NCBI GenBank assembly: GCA_032158125.1
Contig: JASKOT010000008.1
Location: forward strand, 611,855-675,854
Origin: Papiliotrema nemorosa
Taxonomy: Eukaryota; Basidiomycota; Tremellomycetes; Tremellales; Rhynchogastremaceae
Direction of reading: 5' to 3'
DNA: 64,000 nucleotides
The notes below the pieces were generated by a model that did no database searches, was not told the origin of the DNA, and was given only the letters and a program-made list of their open reading frames with translations. How positions within the stretch are numbered: position 1 is the first letter of the stretch; every line of letters starts with the position of its first letter. The translations under genes were made by a program, and so were the position numbers. Below are positions 1-12,500 of the stretch, in pieces.

Positions 1-2541
1 AGGGTAGGGTTGGAGAAGAGGGACAAGGATCCTCCACCTCCGCAAGAACCGATCAGAGAGGGGTTACCGGCGCAGGGGACATTGCAGTTGTCGGCGGGTC
101 GGTCGAGAGATGCGCCTGAAGATAGCTCGGAACCGCAGTAACACTACCATTAATATCCAACTCGTTTCCACCAAGAAATGTTGGACTTACCTCCCGTCCG
201 TACTCCACACCGGCGAGTCGGAATCCCTTGTCCTTGCAGAACGACATACACTTGGCAGGCAACATCGAATCATCTGCAAAGGAAGCTCCTGTCAATGCTC
301 TTCCAGTGGTACCTTCCGCCACGCAAGCCGTCGAGGCGACTTGCCATCCGTCCTGCAGAGTGACGGGTTTCGAGGTGAAATCGTCCGAAAGACTCTGTAC
401 AGCCGCATTGGAGACCATGAGTGTGATGGCGTTGGGTCCACCGCATGTATCGTCTGATCCTCCGCACCTCATATTACATTGAGAAGAAGGTCGGTTGAGC
501 GATGCGCCATGTTCGAGGACGTTTCCACAGTAACATTCCTGGGAATATTCGATACCTGCCAAAACGAATCCTTGGTCGTTGCAGTACTTGACACATTGTC
601 CCAGAGACATACCCGGTGAGGCGATAGAAGAACCCGTGAGCGCTCGACCCGTGTCTCCCTCGGCGATACATTGCGTTCGAGCCATGGACCATGTCGAGGG
701 GAGTTTGGTAGCTTCCAAAGCGGCCGCAGAGGCTGAAGCAGCAGCGGCAGCGGCAGAAGAGAGAGAAGCAGAGTAAGCCGCAGCGCTCGATTCGGCCTGT
801 TGGACGCTCGCAGAGTATGCAGCGGCCGAAGCGGCAGCTTGGGCGGATTGGACGCTGGCGCTGTATGCTGCACCTGCGACAGAAGCAGAGTAAGCACTGG
901 CGGAAGCTTCAGCTTGTCGAGCCGACTCGCTGTATGCAGCGGCGGAAGCGCTAGCTTGGGCATATTGGACACTGGCACTGTACGCCGAGGCTGAGCTCCA
1001 CTGGGCGTCCGAAGCTGCCTTTACCGATGCACTGTAGGCGGCGGCAGACGAAGATTGAGCTTGGGCCGAAGCGACCGATTGCGAGTAGGCAGCGGCGGAT
1101 TGAGAGTAAGCAGCGGCGGATTGCGAATAGGCAGCGACAGATTGCGAGTAGGCGGCAGCGCTCTGAGCGGCAGCTTGGCTCGATTGAGAGTAAGCAGCGG
1201 CGGATTGAGAGTAGGCGGCGGCGCTTTGGGAGTAGGCAGCAGCGGATTGAGAATAGGCAGCCGCGCTTTGCGATTGAGAGAATGCGGCGGCTCGAGTCGA
1301 GTAAGCAGCGGCGGATTGAGCGGCTGCTTGACTGGATTGAGAGTACGCAGCGGCAGATTGCGAGTATGCAGCTGCGCTTTGAGCGGCAGCTTGGCTTGAA
1401 GCCGAGTAGGCGATGGCACTCTGTTGTTGGGAGTATTGAGCTGCCGCGGCCGAGTATGCAGCCGCTGATGCCGAAGCGACCGAAGCGGAGGAAGCAGAGT
1501 ATGCAGCTGCAGAAGCAGAGTATTGCGATGCCGATGTGGAGTATGCGCCGGCGGCTCGAGTCAACGCCGAGTAGGCCGAAGCTGACGCTGCGAGAGAGGA
1601 AGACGAGTACACGGCGGCGGATGCTTGAGCTGCAGAGAGGGAAGAGGAAGAGTAGGCGGCGGCAGAGACGCTGTAGGCTGCAGCAGAGGTAGAGTAGGCT
1701 TTGGCGGATGCAGAGGCGGCAGAAGCAGAGGAAGCAGAGTAAAGCGAGGCAGAAGTGGAAGCTGCCGAGACGGAAGATGACCAGGCGATGGCGGAGCTGG
1801 CGGCATTGGGGTCGCTCAACTGGGTATTAGCGGTAGCTCGATGGATCTTGAGTTGCGTCGCGAGATGTGTCGACTCACCATGAAGATGGTGTTTCTCCAA
1901 TTACTGCCGCAGGCCGTACTTGCATCTCCTGAACATGGCATTGCCTGACACTCGGCATAAGGAACAATGGTACCGTACGTATCACCCGATTTGATGTACT
2001 GGTCTGGGGGAATACCGTACCAAGTACCAGAGTTGATTTTGTTTCCACACCAACATTCTCTGGAGCGTCAGTGACGAATCGTTTGTGTTTCGAGTGCAGA
2101 AGTCAACTCACTGTCCATACTGAACACCACCATAAGTGTATCCTTTACCAAAACAGGTGTTCATGCAGACCTTGACAATCAGCATCATACACGCCCACTC
2201 GAGTCCGCCACATGACTCACTTTGGTAGACATATTGCCCGACGAGATGAACAAGCCATTGAGCGTTCTGGTCGGCGAATCCTTGTAACAACCCACCGCTG
2301 TCCATCCGGAGTTCCGTCCCGCTTCGGCATCTTGGGCTTGTTTCAAATACGCCGCAGAGGCAGAAGCAGCCGAGGCGTAGGTGGTGGTGGTCGCTGCTCG
2401 AGGTTGGAAATCTCGGGTACGGTTATAATGAGGGTGAGGGGCGTTGTAACGCGGTCCAGAGATGGGTTTGGCGTCTACTTGGATCTCCGTCGAGGAGCCA
2501 ATGAAGACGAGAAGGAGGGTGAAGAGGGATGCGTGCAGCAT
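1..2541 (-). CDS. WSC-domain surface protein with Ala/Ser/Tyr/Gln repeat (3' end off window)
   Basis: Partial gene; the C-terminus lies beyond the left edge. Exons on the minus strand: 2541-2221, 2170-2112, 2059-1879, 1819-191 and 143 to the edge; all four introns have GT-AG ends and the phases agree. The start is the ATG at 2541, followed by a hydrophobic signal peptide (MLHASLFTLLLVF). Three WSC-type cysteine modules are visible: about residues 77-185 (WTAVGCYKD...ECWCG), 564-670 (ECYCG, CGG) and from 678 (CYCGSE). Between the first and second lie about 370 residues made almost only of Ala, Ser, Tyr and Gln, in units like AAAYSQS. WSC modules bind or sense cell-wall glycans in yeast Wsc sensors and in fungal secreted enzymes. 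No membrane segment is seen in the part present. Probably a secreted or wall-attached structural or sensor protein; exact role unknown. Confidence 0.85.
700..1819 (-). repeat. Low-complexity coding repeat (Ala/Ser/Tyr/Gln)
   Basis: The large exon of the WSC protein holds degenerate 21-nt-like units that encode AAAYSQS and variants such as SQAAAQS and AAAYSAS. The most regular stretch is about 1080-1400, where the units are nearly identical at DNA level. Open frames on the other frames and strand here are by-products of this GC-rich repetition. Confidence 0.85.
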
Positions 2542-3527
2542 GGTGTGCACGTCTTTGGCAGTGTTAGCTCGAGGTCAGAGAGCGACAAGAGAAGGGTCGG
2601 GAGGGAGAAGGAGTGGGTGGTCGGGGATAAGACTCTGTCGGGTGAGAAGATAGAGGATTCTCGTCGGGGGTAGAAGAATGGGATGAGGATGAGGGTGGAT
2701 AGGAGACTCGACCTGTATAAGTACATCCCCGACATCCCTCGTCCATTGTCGTCAAGAAGATTAGCGGCATACTGACCCCTGAAGTCGTCGTATAGACTCT
2801 GCTTGATCGAAACGACCTTTTCTTCATCCGGAACATGGATGACCGAGGAACAGAGGTGACAGCACAAGGTCGACCGATGCCAATGCTCGAGAGTCGAAAG
2901 ATCGGCCACGGAAGGAAGGGTTATTGGACCCTAGGAATGTTCCAAGAAACGCCAAATTGATCGACAAGCCACGGTCCATCATCTAGACCTTGTAGCATTT
3001 TCAGCCCCTGACTAGAAGCTTCTTTGAGCTCGACATGCATGGGTCGGCGCAAAGACGAGACCCAAAAGAGTCGATAGAATGCAGATGTTCAGGATCGCTG
3101 GCCAAGGTGAAACATTTTGCCAAAAGTGGCACTTTTTGGCCGCAAAAGGCAATACTCTCTCATCCACTGGACCAAGAGGTGATCGTCCATATGTAGGGAT
3201 CGACAGAACGTAAAAGGCTAGATTGAATCGTTCTACCGTGCCAAGAGATATGGTGTTCAGCCTTTTCTGTGTTGATCGACGTGGATGGAAGGGGCTTGCA
3301 AATCAAATGAGAGGTTATACCTGACGATTCAGGCTCAGAGGCGTTTTCTCGTCCCCATGTTCATGTCCCTATGTCTCCTTGCCCGAGACAACCGATCAGA
3401 CTAGGTCAAGTGTGACAGGATGCATTGACATATCGCATTTTCCATATGCGTCTAGTCGCTCTCTCAACCAAGTACAACTCGGACCCCGACCCTGATCCGA
3501 AAGGCAGCTAACCCCCTCACCCATCCT
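2542..3527. other. Intergenic region
   Basis: Upstream of the WSC gene and downstream of the first permease gene. No convincing gene or RNA. Short open frames at 2560-2910 overlap the WSC promoter/5' UTR and look like no known protein. Confidence 0.5.
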
Positions 3528-5377
3528 CTAATCCCATAACCAACTAACCCACCTCACCCAGCCTTTCCCTTGAAGCTCGTCATACCCATCTCCTTCTGCC
3601 GTAATACCCTCGAGCACCTCTTCAAGCGGTATAGAATCCAACGAGACCCATTTGGTCTTCTTGACAATCTTCCAAATGGTAAACGCGGCCAGGACGAGGG
3701 GAATGTCAATGTACGATGTGACGAATCCCGCGGCGGACCAGTTGCCGTGGATGAAATTGGCAAACCCGTTGGTCAAGAGTAACAAGAGGCAGAAGAATAA
3801 TGCAACCCATGATGCGTAGGCTAACAATCAGCACGACAGGGAATCGGCGTAGAGGGGCTAAGACGACTTACGAGTCCACCAATTGTGCCAGGGCAGAGCG
3901 GCCCTAGAGATCCCTTGTTTCTTCAATGCCATGTTGAGTCGAATATGGTTGAGCAAGATGGCAGACCAGGAGATGAGCACACCACACCCGACGAGATCCA
4001 AAAGCCACTACTTGTCAGTGAATTTCTCAACGGACCCGACACCAAACTCACGTAGAAAACAGTCAGAGCCCCCGAAGACATGCTCATGAATGCCAGAAAG
4101 CTGAACAAGACAAAGGTAGCGGCCGAGTAATATGGGACACCCCATCGGTTCGTCTTCAAGAATATCGCCGGGGCTTGTCGTTTGACGGCGAGACCGTAGA
4201 GTACCCGAGTGCCAGCTAAGAGTGCCTGGTTGGATGATGAGAACGCCGAAGTGATGACTACCGCATTGACAATCGATGGGATGGCCTTGATACCCGCCGC
4301 CGAAGCGGCAATGACGAATGGAGATTGTGCCGCAGTTCCCGATTCATCCCCTAATCTCTCATCGTCCGACGCCACGAGCATACCGACAATGAGCACCGCC
4401 AACACGTAGAACAGTGTGACTCGAGCAAACACCCTTTTGCAGGCTTTCGGGATGGCTCGTCGTGGATTTCGAGTCTCCGCAGCAGCCATGGCGATGGATT
4501 CGACACCCGCAAACGAAAAGACGGCATTGATGAGTACACTCCAGAAACCCAAGAATCGTCCTAGAGATCCTTCCTCGATATACTCCACAAACGGTCCCGG
4601 GTTCTTCCAATACCTGAACCCTATCCTCTCTACACCTTTGACTCCCCCCAAGTCGATGATGAGACCGAGGATGATCAGACCGACAATGAGGAGGATCTTG
4701 ATGATGGCGAAGAAGAATTCGATTTCACCGTATACCCGAATGAGGGAGAATCCCACGATGGCATTGGCGACGACGAAGATCATGATGAATATAGCGGCGT
4801 TGAGTGTGGTCCAGTATTGAATGAGGACCACAATGGCAGAGATCTCCGAGGGGATCTAGGTATTAGCCCCCCACTTCTTCTCTATGAGAATTGGGCGGTG
4901 AGCTCACCGAGAGCCAATTTCCGTAGACTATGTTCCAGCCCAGAGCAAAGCCCACTGCAGGGTCACATAGGAACTCTGCATGCCGAACGAAAGAACCGGT
5001 AATCGGCAAAAGCGCGGTGACTTCACCCAAAGCGAACTGGACGGCACAGACGATAAGACCAATCAAGGCGTAGCCCAATAGTGCACCTAAAGGTCCACCA
5101 GTGGAGATGGCCCCTCCGAGCGACAAGAACAACCCAGTTCCAATCGCACCTGAGCATGAGCACGAGTGATAGCGAGTCTGCCAACAGACTCACCAGCCAG
5201 GGCGATCATACTGATATGTCGCTGGTGTAGACCCCTCCTGAGATCTCGTTCTTCCCCCTCGGTGAGAACGTCCCCATGAGCAACCCGGACATTGTTGCTC
5301 GGTTTATAAGTCGATTCATTGTCGTGGTGCGGGACAGTAGGATACGGAGCGACCTCGATGTCTTCCGTCTTTGACAT
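3528..5377 (-). CDS. Amino-acid permease (yeast AAT/YAT family)
   Basis: Proton-coupled amino-acid uptake carrier of the plasma membrane, about 550 residues. Exons: 5377-5194, 5149-4908, 4855-4052, 4007-3872, 3820-3528. The N-terminal tail carries the charged RRGLHQRHISMIALAG motif followed by AIGTGLFLSLGGA, the signature of TM1 in fungal AAT permeases. Further family motifs are GFRYWKNPGPF, AETRNPRRAIPKA and the C-terminal TM pair around YASWVALFF. Twelve hydrophobic segments are plausible. The start is the first in-frame ATG (MSKTEDIEV). Substrate cannot be read from sequence. A second paralogue lies at 8910-10716 with the same tail logic. A GATAAG-type site sits about 120 bp upstream (5494-5499), fitting nitrogen control. 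Confidence 0.92.
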
Positions 5378-6065
5378 GTTGAGAAGTAGTCTAGCGACAA
5401 GGGCAATACGACGGTGCAAAGTTTTGTGGGCAGACGATCAATAATTTTGGTTAGTGGTCTAAATATATTTTTGGCGTTGCTGGGTATGGGGACGCTTATC
5501 ACGCCATTAGTACGAATACTACTGTATCGGGTATGAGTCAGGTTGTGGTAAGTACTGAGGCGTCGGTATGCATAGGCAGCAGCGAGACGCAGTAAGAGGA
5601 CGGACGGGGGGAAGAGGGAGATCTGCATTTGGGGGAATTCATCCAAGCGAGCGAGCGGTCAACGTCCACCTCCTATCTATTAACCTCAATGCATCGAGAT
5701 CATCGAGATAGTGAGCTCTTCCAGGAGTACCCTCGCTCCGCATGGCACATTGGGCTGAATGTCTTCGTCACCATGAAGAAGATAAGACCTTTGAGTGGGG
5801 TACATCCTTGGCCGTAGAGTGGGTGGGAATGATTCCGACCAAATGACCAAACCAGTCCAGGCCGACCATCTCTTGCCCTTCAACTCTCGACGTTGCATCC
5901 CCTCCTCATCCTAACCATCCAGCATGGCCCTGCTCGTCTCGACGATGATCATCTCGAGCGCTTCCATCATCTCTATGCTCTTGTAACTCACGCCTTTGTT
6001 CTGTACCACCACCGCTGTAACACCATCACTGTGTCCTCACTCATCTGTAATCCCACCTTACGACC
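5378..6065. promoter_or_regulatory. Divergent intergenic promoter, permease / F-box gene
   Basis: Separates the minus-strand permease gene from the plus-strand F-box gene. It contains a CTTATC (reverse GATAAG) at 5494-5499 and a GATAAG near 5780. The half next to the F-box gene is rich in CT, usual for fungal promoters. No gene recognised. Confidence 0.45.
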
Positions 6066-8601
6066 ATGTCATCGCCTCATCCCATACTGCCCGATACGAG
6101 GCCACGATCAGACACTCTCACCTCCATATCCTCCTCGTCCTCCTCACCTGACCTGATCATTCAAACCCCTCCTACACCTTCCATCCTAGCGATCTTATCC
6201 CAGTCCCCGGTGGACACCGTTGATCCGCATGCCGTACCATCCGGATATCCCTTCACACCACTCGAAACGCCTCTCTCTCTGGACACAGGGGTGGATATCA
6301 TCCCGGGAACAGGGAAGACCAAGTTTGGTCAAGTTGTGCGAAACAAATTAGAACGGTCGAAATCGTCCTTCAAGTTGCTCACCCTGCCAAGATCAAGCAC
6401 CACCGGGACCGACCCAGATGAAGATGTGCACACTCCTGACGGACGTCCCGAGTCGCGCAAAGCGAGATTCAAGTCCCTGATATCCCTCTCGATCTCGCGT
6501 AACGCATCGTCCATCTCTCTCCGAAGTGCACTCACCACCCCGGGTGCACCCACGTCCGGGCTGCCTGTGGTTACTGGTACAAACACGGTGCACCCGGATA
6601 CACCTGCTGGAGTGTACGTGCGGGACTTTGCCCCTGGATCATACTTTGACGACCACTCTCCGTCCGAGATCATTCAAATCAACGACAATCGTAAAGGTAA
6701 ACAAAAGGGGTCGTTCAAGAGAGGCCTATCGACGTCGATTCCTACTCAATCTACCATCGCTCAGGCCATCATCACCCGCCCAAGGGCTGCTTCTGCCCCA
6801 CTGATCCTTCCACAACGTAGGGTCAGCTGCTTCGAGGAGATCTTACCGCATGAAGTAAAGGTTTACATCATGAAGATCCTCCTGGGTATGTGGGAGGAAT
6901 CACCAAGGACCACTCGATGGAGTGGGGGCCCGGGTGGAAGGCGTGAGCTCGTCAAGCTCTCCCGCGTGAGTATACCTTCTCAACTACTAGCGCAGAGTAT
7001 CGGGCTCATCTTCAGGTCTCCAAATCATGGCAGGACCTCTGTTTCGACGGTCAACTCTGGTCGTTGGTCGATCTGACCCCTTTTGCGTCTGTTCTACACA
7101 CCGCAACTCTCTCTCGCATACTCGACAACACTGGTCCATTCATCCAAGACCTTTCATTCAGGGGGCACGATGCGCTACAGGGTATAACCATCTGTCAAAC
7201 GGCCTTTGGACGGGACATGTCTTCGCTCACCCATCTCGATTTACGTGGATGTAAATATATCTCTTCGTCGGATCTACTCCAGATGCTCGACCACTCGCCT
7301 CACCTCAGATTGATCAACTTTAAAGGTTTACAAAACGTGACCAGTGAAGTGTTGGCTACTGCCTTCCGAGGGTGTCCAAATCTCGAATCGGTGGATGTCT
7401 CTCGATGTTGGGATTTGTGCTTTACAAGTATAGACACCTGCATCGAGACCATGTCTGTCCCTCAGCGTCAAAAGCTCAAGGAACTCCGAATTGCAGGGTT
7501 CAAAGCGTACAAGGAAGGAGGGAGACATTGTCTCTCGCAAATCGCCAAACATCTCGTCAACCTCGAAGTCTTGGATCTGGGGGGATGTGCCGATCTCACC
7601 GACGCGGCTTGGCAAGCCTGGGCCCAAGGACTTGCCGATGCGGGAATGGAGTTGTCAAACTTGAGACATTTGATCATTAGCGGTTGTACCCATCTCACCA
7701 TTTCCTCGCTCAAAATCCTGGTGGGGAGAGTGTCTTATATGACTAGGTTCGAAATGGCGGGTGTACAGGGGATGTTCAAGAATCTCGACAGGCCTCTAGA
7801 CGGTACGCATGCGTTGAACGAGCTGCTCAAGTCCATGCCGAGGATCGAAAGGCTGGATCTGGAACGTACGGGGATGTACGGCGGTATAGACGATTCGACT
7901 CTGATGGCCGTCTCGCCCAAATTGACTGTACCCATATCAAGAGACAACCCCATGGCAGTGTTGAGTGCGATGAATCTCGCTTCGGCAAAGGGGATTACTT
8001 CGGAGGGGCTGGTGAGGTTCCTACGAGCTTCACTGAGCATCAATCATCTAATCCTTGATGTGAGTTAAAGCTTTCGCACTATCAAAAGATGAACCACCTT
8101 GCCCTTGGGGACTTTACGATAGATAGAAGGGCCAATGCTGAGTCGCAGGACACAGAGGCGGACCGGACGGTCTTGCGCGAATGGAATCGTCGTCGAGCAT
8201 CAGGAACCTCCTTCATTTCTCTCTTAGATTGTCGCCGGATCACCCAGAGCTCATATGGCGAAGTGGCTGGATCGTCTAGACCGCGAGATGGATGGTCAGA
8301 CTACTCTGCGAACGTATTTGAATACACAGAAGCAGAGATGCGGGGAACGGGGAAAGGGGTAGTGAAGACGTTTTGGGGATGGAAGAGGGTTTCTGCCCCT
8401 GCTGAATGGAGAGTGGCCCGTGAGGATACTATACCAACACCGGATGATGTTGCGCCTGAAGTGGGCGACGAGCGAGAGACGACAGCTATGGCGGGGTTGG
8501 GTGGTCGACCTGAGATGGGAAATAGAGGGAGGAGAGGAAGTTGGTGGAGCATCGACAGGGAAGATGATGATTTCCACAATCGAAGCTGTACCATCATGTG
8601 A
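6066..8601 (+). CDS. F-box / leucine-rich-repeat protein with C-terminal CaaX box
   Basis: Predicted substrate receptor of an SCF ubiquitin ligase, 818 residues. Exons 6066-6966, 7017-8059, 8089-8601, phases consistent. The first 250 residues are Ser/Thr/Pro-rich and likely unstructured. The F-box lies at about 257-325 (CFEEILPHEVKVYIMKILL ... VSKSWQDLCFDGQLW, interrupted by the first intron). It is followed by LRR units of the F-box type (LTHLDLRGCKYIS, LEVLDLGGCADLT, LRHLIISGCTHLT) to about residue 640. The last four residues are CTIM, a CaaX motif with Met at the end, which predicts farnesylation and membrane attachment. Metazoan FBXL2/FBXL20 share this architecture. The substrate is unknown. 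Confidence 0.88.
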
Positions 8602-8909
8602 GGGCGTGGAGACGCGAGTGGAGACTATGGCAATAGTTGTTCGGTTGCTTGACGCGTTTCTGGTCTTGAGGTATAGTGAGCTCGATTGTATTGTGGTTCA
8701 TTGGGAACAAGTTGTATGTTTGTACTGGATCATTCCTCGACTATGTGTAAACTATGTTATGAAGTTGAATATGGTAGTCTGTCTCACGGACGATGACGAT
8801 CAGACAAAGTACGTTGATGTATATCTATATAGGTATTGGGCGTTGTGCCAAATGATGTGGATTATAAACCGACTTCTGTCTCTGTCGATTCGCCGGGATG
8901 TCGTACAGA
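8602..8909. terminator. Convergent 3' intergenic region
   Basis: About 300 bp between the ends of the F-box gene (plus) and the second permease gene (minus). AT-richer than its flanks and presumably holds both 3' UTRs; no gene or hairpin of note seen. Confidence 0.4.
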
Positions 8910-10716
8910 TCAGAACAAGATGCTCATAATCTTGCCAAAGATCCCTTGGGGCTTGTACAATTCCGCATCCCGCTCTTCCATCTCGTCCAATTCTTTTCTG
9001 CCTGAATCGAAATCGATCTGGTCGAGGGGTACGACTTTGGTCTTGAAGTAGATTTTCCAGCCGAGCCAACAGATGAAGAAGATGGGTAGGGTAATGTACG
9101 CCGCGAAGAATTTCGACGTGTTCCATTCGCCTGCCAAAAACACTGTGAATCCATTGAAGAGGATGATGAGGGTGAAAAAGGCGAACCCGAACCAAGAGGC
9201 ATAAGGCTGGAAGGGGGCTTTGTAAGGGAAGGCATCTCGGGATAGACCTTGTCTCTTGAGCCCGTAGTAGAATCGGAGGTAAGATAAGAGGATACACCAC
9301 CAAGTGATGATTCCCGTGATGGCCGACAAGTTGTATAACCAGTTGAAAGCCGTTTGAGCGGTGGTTCCACCTTGGTTGAGGTACCCCAACACTCCAAACA
9401 CACCCGTGATGACAACGCACCAGATGGGTAGACCATGTTTCGTGCATTTCGTCAAGAATTTGGGCATCTGACCCGAGATGGCCAATGCGTAGAGGGTTCG
9501 TGAGGAAGCGTACAAGTCTGAATTCCCGGCCGACCAAGCGGAAATGAGGAACACGGCATTGGCGACGGACGGTAGACCTTTGATTCCTGCATTTCGAATC
9601 GCAATGACAAAAGGCGAGGCGGTGGCCGTTCCTGCTCCTTTTCCATTGAGCAAGAGGGGCTCAGTATAAGGGACCAAGACGGAGATGACAAAGATTCCAC
9701 CGACGTAGAAGAAGAGTAATCGCCAGAACACACGGGAGATGGCTTTAGGGACCGTCTTTCGAGGGTTTTGCGCCTCTCCAAGGGTCGTAGCGATGATTTC
9801 CGTCCCGATAAACGAGAAGGCAGCTTGGACAAACACGTTCCAGAAGGCCAAAAACTCTCCCCAAGCACCGGGAACAGGTCCGTTGCCTGTATCGATATGG
9901 TTGAAAGGTCCTGGGTTCCGCCAATATCGGAATCCGATCGCATCGTGATTGGGTCCTCCACCGCACATGAGGACGATACCGAGGATGATCAACCCGACAA
10001 TGGTGATGACTTTGATGGAAGAGAACCAAAATTCGGCTTCTCCATAAGCTCGTGCGCCGAGAAGGTTGATGGCCCAGATGAGAACCAACTGGACAGTGAT
10101 GAACACTGCTGCGTTGGTCGTTTCCTTCCACTTAGCTCGAGTACTTTCATGCCTGTGAGGGATCTCATTTTACTTACATCCCAGTAAGAAATAACAATTG
10201 CACCCGCGACAATCTCCGTGGGGATGGTGATGGCGTACGAGTACCAATAGTTGAAACCGAGCGCAAAACCCACACTGGGATCGACGAATCTCGAGGCATA
10301 GTGAGAGAAACCACCTGCTACTGGGTACAATGCGGCCATTTCTCCAAGCGCGATCATCATGCAGTATACCAGACCGGCCATGATGATGTACCCAAGCCAA
10401 CACCCGACGGGTCCACCACTGGCGAGGGCCGACCCGGATCCAATGAAGAGACCCGTACCAATCGCACCGCCTAAAATCAGCGACACACGTTGACGCTCCA
10501 CTCACCCAGTGCGATCATGGCCATGTGACGCTGTTTCAAGTGTCGTTGAACCCCTCCATTGGGCGCTCCGGGGTTTTCCACAAAGACATTATGATCGTAC
10601 CCATCTGCGTGATTTCCATGCTCCACATCTGATTGCCCATGGGTAGGCTGATGTTGGGGTTTACCCATGTAAACGTTGGTTTCCCCATCGTCGAGTTTCT
10701 TCTCGTTGTAAGCCAT
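8910..10716 (-). CDS. Amino-acid permease (yeast AAT/YAT family), second copy
   Basis: Plasma-membrane amino-acid:proton symporter, 574 residues. Exons 10716-10506, 10470-10178, 10130-8910. The N-terminal tail ends in QRHLKQRHMAMIAL, then GGAIGTGLFIGSGSAL (TM1), ITIPTEIVAGAIVISYWD, GFRYWRNPGPF and AQNPRKTVPKA, all typical of general amino-acid permeases. The first intron falls at the same place (between MIAL and AIGTG) as in the paralogue at 3528-5377, which supports both gene models. The ATG at 10716 was chosen; no in-frame ATG precedes it nearby. GATAAG-type sites at 10815-10820 and 10897-10902 lie within 190 bp upstream and suggest GATA-factor (nitrogen) control. Substrate range is not known. 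Confidence 0.93.
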
Positions 10717-11814
10717 GGTCGATGGCAAAGGTTGACGAGTAGAGTCAAGAGTGCGATGAGTGAGTGAGTAACAGTCAACGTCTGTTGGTGCTGGGGACGG
10801 TTGTTTTTTTGGCCCTTATCGCATGACCTTGTGCCCAATACGTCGTTGACAGAGGGAATCATCACGATGCAAAGGGAGACCTCTGGTCGCACGCCTGATA
10901 AGAAGACCCAGAAATAAACATCGTATGGGGTCATCTGGTGGTCTTCTTGCCTTGTGGAGACACGCCATCGGACCAATTATCGCTGCCGAATTAGCATCGG
11001 TTTCTCAGTGCCAGTGGGTCATGTTTCCCAGTTCGGGAATGGCTGCCCGCTCCGGGAAGCATGGAGCATCGAGTGGGGGTCGGATGCAGGGTGAAGGCCA
11101 GGAATAGAATCTCAATGGGAAGAAGCGAGTCCCAGAATACATTGATTGTCACGTGAGGGTAGCTCATCGGCCCAGGCGAGACACGTCAGTCATCTGCCAG
11201 GGTTATCAAGGTATCCGCGTTGACGAATCACGTGACAATGATCTGGTGTGGGGCGGTAGGACTTTTCCGTTGCCCCGTCCCCGAGATATCCCCACTTTTG
11301 CCGATCGGTTGTGATGACGCAACCTCGGAGGTGGAGATGACGCATGTGAAATGGTTGATTGTACCCACCTCCTTCTTTGCTTCCCTTCGACGTGTTAAGG
11401 AGGGAGGGGAGGGGTGCAGCGGTCGTGGTCAGTCTAGTAGTCAGACTCATGCATGGTGTGCACACAGTAACGCGTAGTAACAGCCCCAGAGAAGGGTCCA
11501 TCACGTCGAGTGAGAGATCAAGTGAGGGAGGCCCAGGTTGAAGACGGTTAATCCCCTCGGCCCCACCTCTACCTTTGGGTTCCTCCTATACCCCACCCGG
11601 TGTGCCTTTTGCGCTATGTGATCTCCCTTTCCTTCCCCATCATTGTCGTCATTTATAGGCCCCCTCCCCCCGGAAGCAATTGCCCCCTGCTCTCCCCTTC
11701 CCTCGGTCTTGTGATTGGGTGATTCCAGCTATTCCCCCCGAAGCCTTCTTGGCACCCCCATTCCCATTTTACCCACCTTCCCACTTTAATATTCTCTTGT
11801 TCACTCTTCAACAC
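10717..11814. promoter_or_regulatory. Divergent intergenic promoter region
   Basis: About 1.1 kb between the second permease gene and a small Ser/Thr-rich gene. It holds two GATAAG-type sites (10815-10820 reverse, 10897-10902 forward) on the permease side, and strong pyrimidine tracts (for example 11661-11671) on the other side. No gene recognised. Confidence 0.5.
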
Positions 11815-12500
11815 ATGCCATACGTATCGCCCAGACCGTCCACTTTTACTTCTACCCCTCTCAGCGACACAAGTAGCACCCCACCTCCCACTCCATCGAC
11901 CACCTCGACCCAACCCATGTCAGACGACTTGCTCACTCCCCGAGCATCCTCCACAGACCCAGCAGACCTTTCCGCCGCCCTATCCCACACTCACATCACC
12001 TCTCCCTCGTCTCAACCCGCCCTACCACCTTCAGACGCAGATATGAATACAACTACCGAGTCTAACACTCTCCCCGCAACAATGTCCAATTCCGCATCGA
12101 CCACTTCCCTCACTTCCCTCTCCACCACCACATCCTCCGTATCCCCTTCTGATGGCTTGACCACTCCCCCCACATCGTCTGGTACGCCAGATGGCATCGA
12201 GCCGGCCGAGGTGATAGTGGCAGGATCGGAAGATAGAGTGGCGCGATACAAGCAGGATCTGTATGCTTACACGGTGAGTCCCTTACCGAAAATTAGTCTG
12301 TCGCTGATAGCTCAGAGAGAGCTGTATCTACAGGCGAAGCTCTCACAAAAACGTAAATCGGGTCAGGCGAGTTACTCGCAGTTTGGTCTCAAGCAATCCG
12401 GCAGTGAGTCTCCCCACGCCAAAAGTGCAAGTCGTGTTCCTAATGACCAGTGGAGAGACTAGCAGCAAAGAAGGCTCTCGCCAAGAAGCTCAATGGGTGA
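11815..12500 (+). CDS. Ser/Thr/Pro-rich protein with basic C-terminus, unknown function
   Basis: About 194 residues. Exons 11815-12273, 12316-12403, 12463-12500; phases agree and the last intron has a good branch site before its acceptor. The first 140 residues are Ser/Thr/Pro-rich and look disordered; the end is compact and basic (VARYKQDLYAYTRELYLQAKL, then KRKSG and AKKALAKKLNG), possibly a short helical binding segment. I do not recognise the family. The last acceptor is a tandem TAGCAG (12460-12465), so two products differing by one residue are possible. The ATG at 11815 was chosen because upstream frames have no ATG. Confidence 0.65.

Noticed and set aside
1021..1692. Long open frames on both strands across the Ala/Ser/Tyr repeat (up to 221 codons)
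   Set aside because: They are frame shadows of a GC-rich repeat; the WSC frame has signal peptide, introns and conserved modules.
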